Notes: a model not told the origin generated them from the sequence alone. A stretch of 64,000 bases of DNA from Planctomycetota bacterium (GCA_018242625.1 JAFEBO010000010.1:39047-103046); one strand, 5' to 3'. Positions 1-13,084 are shown, counted from the stretch's first letter. Numbers and translations: made by a program.

Positions 1-3
1 CAC

Positions 4-1035
4 ATGGACATCTCGCAGATGATCCGGTACACGCGCAAGTACGGGCCGATCGACTGGCGCGTTCCCGCCGCCCACGCGCTGTACTGGGGCGCCCAGGGTG
101 TCGAGCGAGCTTTGCTCCGGATCACCAAGCAGTCCGAGAAGGACTTTGACTTTGTCAACACCGACCGCATTGTGATCCAGGCGCTGCAGGACCTTTACCG
201 CTACGGACAGGTCTACTTCGACTATCTCGGGTTCAACATCGGCGCGGGCGAGATGTACCTGGAGATCCCCGATCCGCACTTCGCCCAGTCCTACGCCAAT
301 GTGCTGACCGAGCTCGTCGGGCGGAGCAAGTGGGACACGGCCGATCGGGCTTATTCGATGTACGCCGCCGGCTACGAGAACTTCTTCACCGACGTGATCC
401 TCTACTTCTACCGCCTGGGCATGAAGGACGTCGCGGAGGAGTACTACCACAAGCTCGGCACCTGGGCGGGCATGAACCTGAACGACCCGGATCGGCCGAA
501 CAAGTTCGCCGTTCCGCTGGAGGAGTTTGTCACCGCCCAGCTCGCCGACCGTCAGCGTTCTCCCAACGTGGCGGTCTCCGAGGTGACGGCGTCGCTCCTG
601 GGTGCGTACGCGGCCCTGCTGGCGGGAGATGACGATCAGTTCCGCAGCCAGATGGAGTATGCGGCCCGCTCGCACGCGCTGTTCATGAAGCTGCAGCGCA
701 ACTCCAACAACGTGGACTCGCAGAACGCCCGCATGGACGTGATGGAGCCCGACTTCCGTATCCAGGCCGGACTGGTTTTCGTCCAGTTCATGTCGCTGCT
801 CAATCTCGATCAGTCCGCGGACGTTTTCCGCGCCGCCCCGGACGACCTCAAGCGCTTCGCGTATGACCTGGTGCAGGAACGCTTCCGCGATCCGGAACAC
901 AAGGAACTGGCCGTCAACGGCGAGAAGTTTGACACGCTCTTCGCCGAGCCGCCGGGAATGGCCGCTCACAGGAAGATGATCGAGGATTACCGCAAGCAGA
1001 AGGCCGAGAAGAACCTCCAGCTCGAGCAGAAATAA
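4..1035 (+). CDS. Unrecognised protein, possibly a C-terminal fragment
   Basis: I do not recognise this 343-residue reading frame. It has no signal peptide and no clear membrane segment after the first ATG, and the sequence is helical and rich in aromatic residues, with many Tyr, Phe and Trp in the first 170 residues. The C-terminus is charged and Lys/Glu-rich. The frame is open to the left edge of the window (codon CAC precedes the ATG) and no ribosome binding site can be seen, so the real gene may begin upstream and this may be only its C-terminal part. It converges on purC, nine bases away. Confidence 0.7.
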   Translation: MDISQMIRYTRKYGPIDWRVPAAHALYWGAQGVERALLRITKQSEKDFDFVNTDRIVIQALQDLYRYGQVYFDYLGFNIGAGEMYLEIPDPHFAQSYANVLTELVGRSKWDTADRAYSMYAAGYENFFTDVILYFYRLGMKDVAEEYYHKLGTWAGMNLNDPDRPNKFAVPLEEFVTAQLADRQRSPNVAVSEVTASLLGAYAALLAGDDDQFRSQMEYAARSHALFMKLQRNSNNVDSQNARMDVMEPDFRIQAGLVFVQFMSLLNLDQSADVFRAAPDDLKRFAYDLVQERFRDPEHKELAVNGEKFDTLFAEPPGMAAHRKMIEDYRKQKAEKNLQLEQK

Positions 1036-1044
1036 ACCGCGGGC

Positions 1045-1977
1045 CTAGTGCGCCAGGCGCTCGAGCGCGGAGCGGTACTTGTCGGCCGTACGCACCACGA
1101 TCTCCGGCGGCAGGAGCGGCCCGGGGCTCTGCTTATCCCAGCGGTGTTCCCGCACGAGTTCCTCGAGATACTCACGCAGATACTGCTTGTCGAAACTCTG
1201 CTGCGCCGCCCCGGGCCGGTACGTCTCCGCGGGCCAGAACCGCGAGCTGTCCGGAGTCAGCGCCTCGTCCACAAGCAGGATCTCCCCCGACTCACCCATC
1301 CCGAATTCGAATTTCGTGTCTGCGATGATGATGCCGCGCGCGAGCGCGTGCTCCGATGCCGCCCGGTAGATCGCCAGCGACCGCTCACGCAGTTCGCGAA
1401 GGACGTCGGCGCCCGCGATCGCGCTCGCACGCTCGAAGGTCACATTCTCGTCGTGCTTGCCCATTTCTTCCTTGGTCGCCGGCGTGAAGATGGGCTCCGC
1501 AAGCCGATCGCACTGACGAAGACCCGGCGGCAGCTTCACGCCGCACACCGATCCTGTCTGCTGATATTCCTTCCAGCCCGACCCCTCGAGATAACCCCTG
1601 ACCACACATTCCACGGGCACCACCCGCGCCTTTCGCGCGATCATGATCCGGCCCGCCAGATCCTCCCGGCTGGTCCGCGCGCCCCGGAATGCCGACTCGG
1701 GAATCTCGCCGGCATCGACCGACAGCAGGTGCGTCCGCGTAATCCCGCGTGACGCGATAAACCGCAGCCAGAACGTGGAGAGCTCGGTCAGCAGCCGGCC
1801 TTTCCCGCCGATCGGTGTCGGCATTACGACGTCAAACGCCGAAATCCGATCCGTCGCCACGATCAGCAGCCTGAGCCCCTGCTCATCCGGCGGCAAGTCG
1901 TAAATATCACGGACCTTGCCCGCCCGCCGCCCCGGAAGGTTTAAGTCCGTCTCGAGAATGGCCTTTTCGCTTTGCAC
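1045..1977 (-). CDS. purC: Phosphoribosylaminoimidazole-succinocarboxamide synthase (SAICAR synthetase)
   Basis: Cytosolic purine biosynthesis enzyme that joins CAIR and aspartate with ATP to give SAICAR. The two family signatures are visible: VVPVECVVRGYLEGSGWKEY at residues 119-138 and IIADTKFEFG at about 217-226. The N-terminus carries the G-K-V-R-D-I-Y nucleotide-binding segment near residue 20. At 310 residues it belongs to the longer form of the family (E. coli PurC is about 237). The start is GTG at 1977. It is transcribed convergently with the unrecognised gene on its left, and no other purine gene is nearby. Confidence 0.95.
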   Translation of the reverse strand: MQSEKAILETDLNLPGRRAGKVRDIYDLPPDEQGLRLLIVATDRISAFDVVMPTPIGGKGRLLTELSTFWLRFIASRGITRTHLLSVDAGEIPESAFRGARTSREDLAGRIMIARKARVVPVECVVRGYLEGSGWKEYQQTGSVCGVKLPPGLRQCDRLAEPIFTPATKEEMGKHDENVTFERASAIAGADVLRELRERSLAIYRAASEHALARGIIIADTKFEFGMGESGEILLVDEALTPDSSRFWPAETYRPGAAQQSFDKQYLREYLEELVREHRWDKQSPGPLLPPEIVVRTADKYRSALERLAH

Positions 1978-2111
1978 GGCTGAGAAACCCTCTCCTGGGT
2001 GAGGCGTAGGTTACCGGGGTCGGGGCGTCCCTTTCCCACGATTTCGGGCGGTGCCCGACGTACACTCTCCCCGCTTCACTTCCAAGACTCTAAGCCGGAG
2101 CCCGCGTCGGA

Positions 2112-3863
2112 ATGTTCAGCTTCGCAGTCTTTGATGCCGCGGGCCTGCCACGAGAAAGCTTCGAGCTGCGCGGCGAACATCTGATCGGCAACGACGACAT
2201 GCCGGCCCAGGCCGAAATCCGCTTTGAGGGCGGGCTCGTGCGCTGCACCAAGGCCGGCCCGGAGGCCGCGGGCATCTGCCTGATGGTCGATGTCCCCGCT
2301 CCGCCCCCGACCCCACCTTCGCCCGGCATCCCCGCTCTGCCCACGCCTTCGCAGGGCCTCGGGCAGATGATGCTCCGCACCTGTTTCCTGCCCAAGCGCG
2401 AAGACCCGTACCTGCTCAGCCTCGAGCTGGCCCGCCATCGGATCATGATCGCGCTCTGCAAGCTGGAAGAGTGGGGGATGTTCGAACTCTCGCCCGACCA
2501 TCCGGCCATGGTCCAGCTCGAGTCCGCAAGGCTGAAGTTCGGCGAAGCGCTCGTCGCCGATCGCGGCGCGGCCGCCGGGCCGGTGGTGCCCGGCAAGCCC
2601 AGCTCCCGGGCCTGGGCCGACAAGCTCGCCTGGGAGGCGCTCGCCATCGCGGTCGATGCGAGTGAAAAACTCACCGTCATGCACGCCGCGCGGGAAATCC
2701 CCCGCCGGCTTTCGGGCGCTCTGTTCGAAGAAGCCAAAGCCCGCTACACAAAGCTCATCGGCGACCCGCCGCCCGCCGGACAGCACGTCGTGGTGCCCGG
2801 GATGGGTACCGCCGTCGTGCCCGGCCTGCCGCAGGTCGGCATCGCGGTGAGCCCCGCGCAGTTTTCCGAGCCTCTGCAGAAAGCCGCCGCGGGTGCGGAC
2901 TTTGTGCACATGCCCGTCCGCTGGAATGACCTTGAGCCGGTGGAGGGCAAGCTGAGCTTCGCGACGACCGACCGCTGGATCGAATGGGCGGTGCGTACGG
3001 CGAAGCTCCCGGTGACGGCCGGGCCGATCCTTGATCTGCGGGCGCTCTGCCTTCCCGAATGGCTCTACATCTGGGAGAACGACTACGAAACCATGCGCGA
3101 CATGGTTGTGGAGCACATCACCCAGGTTGTCACCCGCTACCGGCGAACGGTCACCCGCTGGACGGTCTGTTCTGGCCTGCACGTCAATTCCAATGTGAAA
3201 CTCTCGTACGAGCAGATCATGGATCTCACCAAGGTCTGCATCCTGCTCACGAAAAAGATCCATCCGCAGGGGAAAATCGCGGTGGAGATCCAGGAGCCGT
3301 TCGGGGAGTACTTCGCCAACGACCGCAAGAGCCTTCCGCCCACGTTTTACGCGGAGAGCGTCCTGAATCTCGGCCTGGGTGTTGATGCGCTCGCTCTGCG
3401 TGTGCAGGTCGGTGCACCTGTTTCCGGCCAGACGGTCCGCGACCTGATGTCCCTCTCTGCACTCGTTGATCGCTACGCGGCGATGGAACGCCCCTTGCAT
3501 ATCACCGCCGTCGGCGCTCCGAGCGCTGCGCAAGCGGCCGCGCAGCCCAAGTCCGGCACTGCGCCAGGCGACGATGATGATCAGGTGGTCATTCCGGCCC
3601 GCGAGTTTTCTGCGGGCAGGTGGCGGGGCGCCTGGTCCGAAGCAATTCAGGCCGATTGGGCGGCGGCGGTCCTTTCCATGCTCGCGTCCAAGCCGAGTGT
3701 TCAGTCGATCTGCTGGCAGGAACTCGCGGACGCATCCGGACCGCGGCTGCCCGAGATGCAGTTTGGCGGGCTCTTCCAGTCGAGCGGTACGCCGAAGGCG
3801 GCGGGGCAGAAGTTCCTGCACCTGGTGGCCGCCCTGCGGGAAAAAAAGGCCCCGGCTCTCTAG
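2112..3863 (+). CDS. GH10-like TIM-barrel protein lacking both catalytic glutamates
   Basis: 583 residues. The N-terminal ~200 residues are a beta-rich region with a Pro-rich linker (about residues 58-80). The region from about 250 to 480 resembles a glycoside hydrolase family 10 barrel, with VHMPVRWNDLEPVEGK near the usual beta-3 position and RYRRTVTRWTVCSG at the beta-4 strand. In active GH10 enzymes this strand ends in W-D-V-V-N-E; here it reads W350-T-V-C-S-G355, so the acid/base Glu is missing. The beta-7 nucleophile motif I-T-E is I464-T-A466 here. I infer a carbohydrate-binding or structural role, not hydrolysis. There is no signal peptide. Similar degenerate GH10 proteins may be common in planctomycetes, but I cannot check. 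Confidence 0.7.
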   Translation: MFSFAVFDAAGLPRESFELRGEHLIGNDDMPAQAEIRFEGGLVRCTKAGPEAAGICLMVDVPAPPPTPPSPGIPALPTPSQGLGQMMLRTCFLPKREDPYLLSLELARHRIMIALCKLEEWGMFELSPDHPAMVQLESARLKFGEALVADRGAAAGPVVPGKPSSRAWADKLAWEALAIAVDASEKLTVMHAAREIPRRLSGALFEEAKARYTKLIGDPPPAGQHVVVPGMGTAVVPGLPQVGIAVSPAQFSEPLQKAAAGADFVHMPVRWNDLEPVEGKLSFATTDRWIEWAVRTAKLPVTAGPILDLRALCLPEWLYIWENDYETMRDMVVEHITQVVTRYRRTVTRWTVCSGLHVNSNVKLSYEQIMDLTKVCILLTKKIHPQGKIAVEIQEPFGEYFANDRKSLPPTFYAESVLNLGLGVDALALRVQVGAPVSGQTVRDLMSLSALVDRYAAMERPLHITAVGAPSAAQAAAQPKSGTAPGDDDDQVVIPAREFSAGRWRGAWSEAIQADWAAAVLSMLASKPSVQSICWQELADASGPRLPEMQFGGLFQSSGTPKAAGQKFLHLVAALREKKAPAL

Positions 3864-3902
3864 CCCGGCGCTGCGGCTTACACCATTTGATACCCTGCGC
3901 CG

Positions 3903-4421
3903 ATGGCCTCGCGCCCGACCAGCGTGGTGGAAGATTGGACTTACGGACCCGCCCGATGGCTGGGTGCCGGCATTGTCGCCGGAGCGGCGCTGATCGGGAT
4001 CCTCTGGTCGGTTTCGGGTCGGCGGGTGCCGGTACCCGAGGCCGCCCCGGCGGTCGGCAAGGCCCAGGAAATCACGGCCCACAGCGTCAAGCCCGCGGAG
4101 GCTTCGACAGCCCCCGCTCCCGATCAGGCCAAACCGATCGTGACCATGCTGGAGCCGCGCGACCCGCCGAAGCCCCAAGCGGAATCCCAGCCCCCGTCCG
4201 CGAAGCCGGCTGCTGTTCAGGCGAACGGCAAAGTCGATATCAATTCCGCGCCGCCTGAGGAACTCGAAAAGCTCCCGGGCATCGGCCCCGCGCTCGCCGC
4301 ACGCATCGTCGAGGACCGTGCGAAGAACGGCAAATTCTCCAGGCTGGAAGATCTGGACAGGGTGAAGGGCATCGGGCCAAAGTTGCTCGAACGAATCCGC
4401 CCTTTTGCGATCGCGGAATAA
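3903..4421 (+). CDS. Membrane-anchored helix-hairpin-helix (ComEA-like) DNA-binding protein
   Basis: 172 residues. One N-terminal transmembrane segment at about residues 18-37 is followed by a Pro/Ala-rich linker. A C-terminal helix-hairpin-helix pair occupies about 110-172, with VDINSAPPEELEKLPGIGPA and then a second hairpin, VKGIGPKLLERI. This layout matches ComEA, the DNA receptor of natural transformation in Gram-positive and many Gram-negative bacteria, with the DNA-binding part outside the inner membrane. The same domain also occurs in proteins of unknown role, so uptake is an inference. It ends 15 bases before the GTG of mfd and may share a transcript with it. A comF-like gene lies at 20395. 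Confidence 0.8.
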   Translation: MASRPTSVVEDWTYGPARWLGAGIVAGAALIGILWSVSGRRVPVPEAAPAVGKAQEITAHSVKPAEASTAPAPDQAKPIVTMLEPRDPPKPQAESQPPSAKPAAVQANGKVDINSAPPEELEKLPGIGPALAARIVEDRAKNGKFSRLEDLDRVKGIGPKLLERIRPFAIAE

Positions 4422-4436
4422 CATAGAGCACGCAAA

Positions 4437-7913
<3,477 letters not shown>

Positions 7914-7985
7914 GCCCCGCCGCAGGCCCCGGCGCTCGGAAACCCCAGTCCAATCCGCGTACACTCCGAGCCAAACGGAGCCACG

Positions 7986-8186
7986 ATGTCACAGCACGAC
8001 CGAGAGCATCCTCACCACCACGGCCACGGCGGTCCCAAGTCCGGACTTCGCAAGCACGCTCCGTGGATGACCGTCGTGGCGGTCATTCTCATGCTCCTGG
8101 CCATGGTGGCCTACGTGATGAGCGAGAACGAGGCGCTCCCCCCGGGAGCCCGGAACGCCCAGCCGGGCGTCCCCGCCGCACCCTGA
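7986..8186 (+). CDS. Small His-rich single-pass membrane protein
   Basis: 66 residues: a histidine-rich N-terminus (six His within residues 8-14), a basic stretch, one transmembrane helix at about 27-45, and a short Pro/Ala-rich tail. The cluster PHHHGHGG could bind metal, but that is inference. The ATG follows the ribosome binding site-like GGAG by four bases. It lies 72 bases after mfd. I do not recognise a family. The orientation and membrane helix suggest the His-rich end is cytoplasmic, with the tail outside. Confidence 0.6.
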   Translation: MSQHDREHPHHHGHGGPKSGLRKHAPWMTVVAVILMLLAMVAYVMSENEALPPGARNAQPGVPAAP

Positions 8187-8252
8187 TCGCGTCTCTCTCG
8201 GCGCGGCCGGGCGTCCATCGTCCCCGTTTGCCCTGATCGCTCCAGTCGCTGG

Positions 8253-8281
8253 TCAAAAAAACTGCGGCGATCGCTCGCCGC
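8253..8281 (-). terminator. Rho-independent terminator of the DUF1579 gene
   Basis: A perfect 7-bp stem (GCGGCGA/TCGCCGC, 8264-8281) with a TCGC loop. Read on the minus strand it is followed by a run of seven T, which is the A-run at 8255-8261. It lies 38 bases beyond the stop of the minus-strand gene. Confidence 0.8.
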
Positions 8282-8318
8282 GGGTTCGTGCCGGATGGGT
8301 AAACCGTGCCCCCTGAAT

Positions 8319-8969
8319 TCAAGACTGCTTCTTGAACTCGATAAACGTGCATTTGTATTCCTTGCCGCTCTTGGGGTCGATTCCCCACATCTCGAGCGTC
8401 TTGGAATTGGGCCCGGTGATCGTCTCGATCTCCCGCATCGTGGTGGGTTTCTTGGTGAGCGGGCAGTTGGTCTGGTAGTTCCATGTCATGGTTTTGCCGT
8501 CGGCAGAAAGCTCACCCGTCCCGACCATCATCCCGGTGGTCATGTTGTCGACCCACACCGCCTGGAACTTCTGCCCGACGTTGTCATACCCGTTCAGGCT
8601 GAACCCGTTGAAAGGCATTCCCATCATCTCGCCGGCGAACTCGGTTTTCACAAAGCGGCCGTCCATAACGGGAGTCGATGTCGCGACGCAGTCGCTGACG
8701 AGCGCCTCGGTCCCGGGCGCCATCCAGTTCTGACACTTGCCGCTCCACTTGCCCGCGGCCTTGGCCAGGTATTCGTGCATCTTCCCCGGCGTGCTCGCCA
8801 TCATGCACGTTTGCATGTCTTCGGCCGTCCAGCCCGGAGGCAGCTTCATCTCGGGCATCCCCGCCGGCGCGAGCGCCTTGGGATCCTTCTGAGGCTCGGA
8901 AAAGCCCAGCGCCGCAGCGAGCCCGACCACACCGATACACGCCGGCAGAAGCAGATATCCGCGTTTCAT
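8319..8969 (-). CDS. Secreted DUF1579 family protein
   Basis: 216 residues from the chosen start. An N-terminal signal peptide (MKRGYLLLPACIGVVGLAAA) is followed by a DUF1579 domain, whose beta-barrel-like body has the typical W-x-G plus tracking of E-F-x-G-x-M-M-G-M-P-F and a late M-T-W-N-Y. DUF1579 proteins are mostly secreted and of unknown function. The start at 8969 is preferred over the longer frame to 9071 because GAAGGAG sits nine bases upstream and a signal peptide follows directly. It also removes an overlap with the neighbour at 9058. A strong terminator follows. Confidence 0.85.
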   Translation of the reverse strand: MKRGYLLLPACIGVVGLAAALGFSEPQKDPKALAPAGMPEMKLPPGWTAEDMQTCMMASTPGKMHEYLAKAAGKWSGKCQNWMAPGTEALVSDCVATSTPVMDGRFVKTEFAGEMMGMPFNGFSLNGYDNVGQKFQAVWVDNMTTGMMVGTGELSADGKTMTWNYQTNCPLTKKPTTMREIETITGPNSKTLEMWGIDPKSGKEYKCTFIEFKKQS

Positions 8970-9057
8970 ACATTCCACTCCTTCAAACGGGCGCCCCGGT
9001 GCCATGGCCGACACAGCCGGCCCTCCGCCGCCCGCGGTTTTGAATTGATCGCCGTCT

Positions 9058-9414
9058 TCAAAGATCAACAAGTGACGTAAAGCCCCCGTACGCCATCCGC
9101 TTCATATCGAAAGGCATGTCTTTCAAGCTCATCATCGCACCCAGCCGCGGATCCTTCATGACCGCGGCGTTCACCTTATCTCTATGTTTCCGCGACTTGA
9201 AACAGATCCACGAAAAAACCGCGGTCTCTCCGGCTTTGAGCTTCAGCAGCTTGGAGAACGGCACGCCGAACTTTGTTTTCAGGTCTTCGCCGGCAGTTTC
9301 GCAGAATTGCAGCGCGCCGTGTTCGAGCCAGACCTTGCCGGCGACGGCGGCCATCTTCTTGTATCGCACCAGGTTCTTTTTGGGAACGGGGAGAACATAG
9401 CCATCGACATACAT
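9058..9414 (-). CDS. DUF1428 family protein (dimeric alpha-beta barrel)
   Basis: 118 residues matching the DUF1428 pattern from its first residues (MYVDGYVLPVPKKNLVRYKK) to the W-I-C-F-K-S-R-K-H-R-D segment and the ending M-A-Y-G-G-F near the C-terminus. These are small cytosolic proteins with a ferredoxin-like dimeric fold and no established function. It is upstream of the DUF1579 gene on the same strand, with 88 bases between them, so the two may be co-transcribed. Confidence 0.9.
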   Translation of the reverse strand: MYVDGYVLPVPKKNLVRYKKMAAVAGKVWLEHGALQFCETAGEDLKTKFGVPFSKLLKLKAGETAVFSWICFKSRKHRDKVNAAVMKDPRLGAMMSLKDMPFDMKRMAYGGFTSLVDL

Positions 9415-9498
9415 AGTGGATTACCTCACTCCGGCGTCTTGCGCCGGGTGTGGAGTCTAACAGATCGGATTCTGTATTCGTGCGGGATCGTTCGCGGA

Positions 9499-11778
9499 TT
9501 AAGGGTCGATCATCCCGTCGGCCGGGGTGCCGCCCGCCGAGTGGGGGGCGATCCAGACTGTAAGTGCCGCCGGTTCTGCAACATGCTTCATATCGATGTT
9601 CCAGAATTCGCATTGCTCTTTGCCGATGGCAAAGCGGACCCGGCGTGATTCCCCCGGGCGAAGGGTGATTTTTTCGAAGCCCTTGAGCTCGCGGACGGGG
9701 CGGGCCACGCTCGTGCCGCGGAGGCGGATATACAGCTGCGCGATCTCCGCGCATTCCTGCGGGCCGGTATTGGTCAGGGTTGCTTCCACAGTGATCGTCT
9801 TACCGGCGTTGAGGTCGGCGAGGCTGATCCTGTCGCGGGAAAGTGTGGTGGGGGAGTATTCAAAGGTCGTATATGTCAATCCCCAGCCGAACGGGAAGAG
9901 GGGGGAGTTTTTCTCATCGATGTATCGCGACTGGAAGCGGGCGCCCGAGTCCTTCCCGCCGTCATCCTCGCCGCCGATCGGCCTGCCGGTCTTGAAGTGG
10001 TTGTAATAGATCGGGACCTGTCCGAGCGAACGGGGAAACGTCACCGTCAGTTTTCCGGCGGGGGGGACATCGCCGAGCAGCACGCGAGCCAGAGCCGGAC
10101 CGGCCTGCACGCCGGGATGCCATGCCTGCAGGATCGCGGAGACGTTGGCGGCCTCCCACGAGAGCGCGAGCGGTCTGCCGCTGAAAACGACCAGAACGAC
10201 CGGCTTGCCCGCTGCCTTAACCGCTTCGATAAGCGCCCGCTGATTCCCCGGAAGATCAATTGACGAACGCGACGCCGCCTCGCCGCTCATGTGGCGGTGC
10301 TCTCCGACAGCCATGACCACGACATCGGCCTGGCGGGCGGCGGCGAGAGCCTCTTCAAAGTCCTTCACGCCTCCGACAATCTCGGTTCCCTTGGCGTACA
10401 GCAGTTTGCTGCCTAGGCGTTCGGACAAGGCCGCCCTCAGCGTGACGACATCGTTCTTGTTTCCCTGGCAGGCCCATTCTCCGAGCATGTCGTCGGCCGC
10501 GTCCGCGAGGGGGCCGATGAGCGCGACAGCCTTGTCGGCGCCGAGCGGCAGAACGGGCGGACCACCCGGGCCGCCGTTCTGCAGGAGCACAAAGGACGCC
10601 TCCGCGGCTTCGCGGGCGAGGGCGACGTGTTCCTTGCTCAGCAGCACCTTTTCCGCGAGCGACTCATCGCAGTACGGGTTTTCAAAGAGCCCGAGCGCGT
10701 ACTTTGTGCGGAGGACCGATCGCACCGAATCATCGATCGCCCTTTCTTCCAGCCGCCCCTCGCGGACGAGCCCGACGAGGTGCGTCGCGTACAGATTGGC
10801 CTGCATGTCCATGTCCACGCCGGCGGCGAAGGCCTTGAACGCCGCGGTGCGTCCGTCGAGTGCAATGCCGTGCGGGATCAGCTCCGCGATGGAGGTCCAG
10901 TCGCTGACAACAAAGCCCCGGAAACCCCATTCGCCCCGGAGCACGGTCGTGAGCGTGAAGTGGTTGGCGGAAGCGGGAACTCCGCTGAGCGTGTTGAAAG
11001 CGCTCATGAAAGTCGCCACGTCTGCGTTCTTGGCGCCCTCGAAGGGGGGCAGGTACACGTCGCGGAGCATCCGTTCCGAGATATCGACCGAGTTGTAATC
11101 CCGCCCTGCTTCCGCTCCGCCGTATCCCACGTAGTGCTTGGCGCAGGCGAGGATCGAGGCGGGGTCCCTCAGGTCGCTTCCCTGAAATCCGCGGACGTAC
11201 GCGCCGGCGTAGATGGCGCCCAGATACGGATCCTCGCCGTTGCCTTCCATGATGCGTCCCCAGCGCGGATCACGCGCGATGTCCACCATGGGTGCGAACG
11301 TCCAGCGGATTCCTTCGGCGCTCGCCTCAATGGCCGCCACGCGGGCGGTCCGTTCCACGAGCTTTGGATCCCACGAGGCGGCAAGCCCGAGCGGGATCGG
11401 GAACGTGGTCCGGTACCCGTGGATGACATCCAATCCCATCAGCAGCGGGATGCCGAGCCGTGATTTCTCGACCGCGATGCGCTGCATGGCATTGACGGTC
11501 TTCGCGCCGATCGCATTAAAGATGGAGCCGATGCCGCCCCTGGCGAGCAGTTCGTTCTGATCCACCGCGACGTTTTCCGGTCCTGTCGCTTTGCCGTTTG
11601 AGAACTGGACCAGCTGTCCGACTTTTTCCTCGAGCGTCATCCGCTTGAGCAGCGCATCGGCCCGCTCGTCGACTCCGGGCGGCGGGAAGCCGCCGGCGGG
11701 CGAATCCGTCCCCGCGCCATGGGCGAGAGAAACGAGCGCCAGGGAGAGGGCCAGGCCACGCAAGAGTGAGAAGGGCAT
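9499..11778 (-). CDS. bglX: Periplasmic beta-glucosidase, glycoside hydrolase family 3
   Basis: 759 residues. An N-terminal signal peptide (residues 1-21, ending in A-H-G-A) is followed by the GH3 (alpha/beta)8 domain (about 35-350) with R-W-G-R-x-M-E-G-N-G-E-D-P and the nucleophile strand GFVVSDW. Then come the GH3 C-terminal domain (about 395-600) and a fibronectin type III-like domain at the end (about 665-735). Length and order match BglX, which releases glucose from beta-glucosides in the periplasm. GGAAG sits six bases before the ATG. It appears monocistronic. Confidence 0.95.
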   Translation of the reverse strand: MPFSLLRGLALSLALVSLAHGAGTDSPAGGFPPPGVDERADALLKRMTLEEKVGQLVQFSNGKATGPENVAVDQNELLARGGIGSIFNAIGAKTVNAMQRIAVEKSRLGIPLLMGLDVIHGYRTTFPIPLGLAASWDPKLVERTARVAAIEASAEGIRWTFAPMVDIARDPRWGRIMEGNGEDPYLGAIYAGAYVRGFQGSDLRDPASILACAKHYVGYGGAEAGRDYNSVDISERMLRDVYLPPFEGAKNADVATFMSAFNTLSGVPASANHFTLTTVLRGEWGFRGFVVSDWTSIAELIPHGIALDGRTAAFKAFAAGVDMDMQANLYATHLVGLVREGRLEERAIDDSVRSVLRTKYALGLFENPYCDESLAEKVLLSKEHVALAREAAEASFVLLQNGGPGGPPVLPLGADKAVALIGPLADAADDMLGEWACQGNKNDVVTLRAALSERLGSKLLYAKGTEIVGGVKDFEEALAAARQADVVVMAVGEHRHMSGEAASRSSIDLPGNQRALIEAVKAAGKPVVLVVFSGRPLALSWEAANVSAILQAWHPGVQAGPALARVLLGDVPPAGKLTVTFPRSLGQVPIYYNHFKTGRPIGGEDDGGKDSGARFQSRYIDEKNSPLFPFGWGLTYTTFEYSPTTLSRDRISLADLNAGKTITVEATLTNTGPQECAEIAQLYIRLRGTSVARPVRELKGFEKITLRPGESRRVRFAIGKEQCEFWNIDMKHVAEPAALTVWIAPHSAGGTPADGMIDP

Positions 11779-11937
11779 CGGAACTTCCAGGAGTATGCAA
11801 CCAGGCGGTAAGGGCTTTTTGCCGGGGCTTCAGGTCGGGCCGGGCAGACGGTAGCCGCCGGCGACTTGCGCCGCCCTATCTTGGCTCTGCAACTCCGGAA
11901 GCGGGCGCACGGGCGGCGTGGCGTGCGGTGCAATCCC

Positions 11938-11971
11938 AAAAAAGAACCGGGCCCCGCATCGCGGAGCCCGG
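11938..11971 (-). terminator. Rho-independent terminator of rpmA
   Basis: An 11-bp stem (11947-11957 pairing with 11961-11971, one G-T pair) with a three-base loop. On the minus strand it is followed by TTCTTTTTT. It lies 20 bases past the rpmA stop. Confidence 0.9.
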
Positions 11972-11990
11972 GAGTCGATCGAGCGAAAAA

Positions 11991-12293
11991 TTACTTCGAG
12001 GCCTTGGCGGGCTTCGCTTCGGCGCCGAGCCACACGGGGCGCTGAGCCTTGGCATCGCTGGGGTTCACGTGCACCTTGCGGCCGCTGAAGATCACGGTGC
12101 CGGCGGCGAGCGAGTAAAGGGTGTTGTCGGTGCCGATGCCCACGTTGAAGCCCGGCTTGAACGGAGTGCCAACCTGGCGCACGATGATGGAGCCCGGCTT
12201 GGCGATTTCGCCGCCAAAGAGCTTCACACCCAGGAACTGTGGGTTGGAATCGCGGCCGTTCTTGGTTGAACCCTGGCCCTTTTTATGTGCCAT
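11991..12293 (-). CDS. rpmA: 50S ribosomal protein L27 (bL27)
   Basis: 100 residues from [17 protein letters not shown], the classic N-terminus of bL27 that reaches the peptidyl transferase centre. The start at 12293 is chosen because this motif normally begins the protein; the frame upstream to 12362 is non-homologous. In many bacteria rpmA follows rplU, but rplU is not adjacent here and does not occur in the window. The C-terminus carries a short Lys/Ala-rich extension. A strong terminator follows. Confidence 0.97.
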   Translation of the reverse strand: MAHKKGQGSTKNGRDSNPQFLGVKLFGGEIAKPGSIIVRQVGTPFKPGFNVGIGTDNTLYSLAAGTVIFSGRKVHVNPSDAKAQRPVWLGAEAKPAKASK

Positions 12294-12439
12294 GACTGAA
12301 AATCCTCGGAAAGTGCCCCGGGGCCAAACCGGCCCGGGCAGGGCCAAGATATTAGGCAGCAAGTCCGGCCAAGGCTACCGGCCGCAGCGGTGCCCCGCTG
12401 CCCAAACAAACACGCCCGGGAAGGGCAAGTTTACGGCCT

Positions 12440-13084
12440 TTACCGCATCACCCAGCGTTGATCGAACAGGGGCAGGGGCTCGTTTACCCGGCCGGTGACG
12501 TCGCCGGGGAGCTTGTATTCAAGGCTGAGCGTCTTGCGGAGCAGCTCCTTGCGGACCTTGCCCGTCTTGGGGTCTTTCACGTCGTACGGGGCGGTTTCTC
12601 CGGAGAAGCCGGTCCCGAAGATCGTGATATCCCGGGCACTGGCATCAACATCGGAGAAAATCACGACGCCGTCCCGCCCGTTTTCTTCGCCCTGGAGCAG
12701 CGTTCCCAGAATCGAGATCTGGTCCTGCGCCAGCGGATTATCCACCTCGGCCATAATTTTCTTGACCACGGACTGAGGGACATCCCTCCCCGACCGCACG
12801 ACGTCGCCGTTTTCGGTCGCAAGCTCAAAGAGCGGGGCCAGCAAGAGGTCTTCCTTGGTGTTGTTCACAACCCGGTAGGTCAGGAAGAAGTAACCACGAA
12901 CCTGACCGTCCGGTGTTTCGAACCGCGCGAAGCGCAGATCGCCCGGCCGCACATCAAACTGCCAGCGCTGCGGCACAGGATTGGGCTCTGGGGCCATGCC
13001 CAGCCCGCAGAGGCTCGCCACGAGCACCAAGGCGGGCGCCAGAATGCCGATCCGGAAGAAATGCAACATGGAGGTCAGCTTCAT
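12440..13084 (-). CDS. Secreted protein of unknown function
   Basis: 214 residues. A signal peptide covers about residues 1-30 (hydrophobic [20 protein letters not shown]). The mature part is a single beta-rich domain with [13 protein letters not shown], as in proteins containing an immunoglobulin-like or DUF-type beta sandwich, and then [12 protein letters not shown]. The C-terminus is basic. I do not recognise the family. It is upstream of rpmA on the same strand, with 146 bases between, so a separate promoter for rpmA is likely. Confidence 0.75.
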   Translation of the reverse strand: MKLTSMLHFFRIGILAPALVLVASLCGLGMAPEPNPVPQRWQFDVRPGDLRFARFETPDGQVRGYFFLTYRVVNNTKEDLLLAPLFELATENGDVVRSGRDVPQSVVKKIMAEVDNPLAQDQISILGTLLQGEENGRDGVVIFSDVDASARDITIFGTGFSGETAPYDVKDPKTGKVRKELLRKTLSLEYKLPGDVTGRVNEPLPLFDQRWVMR

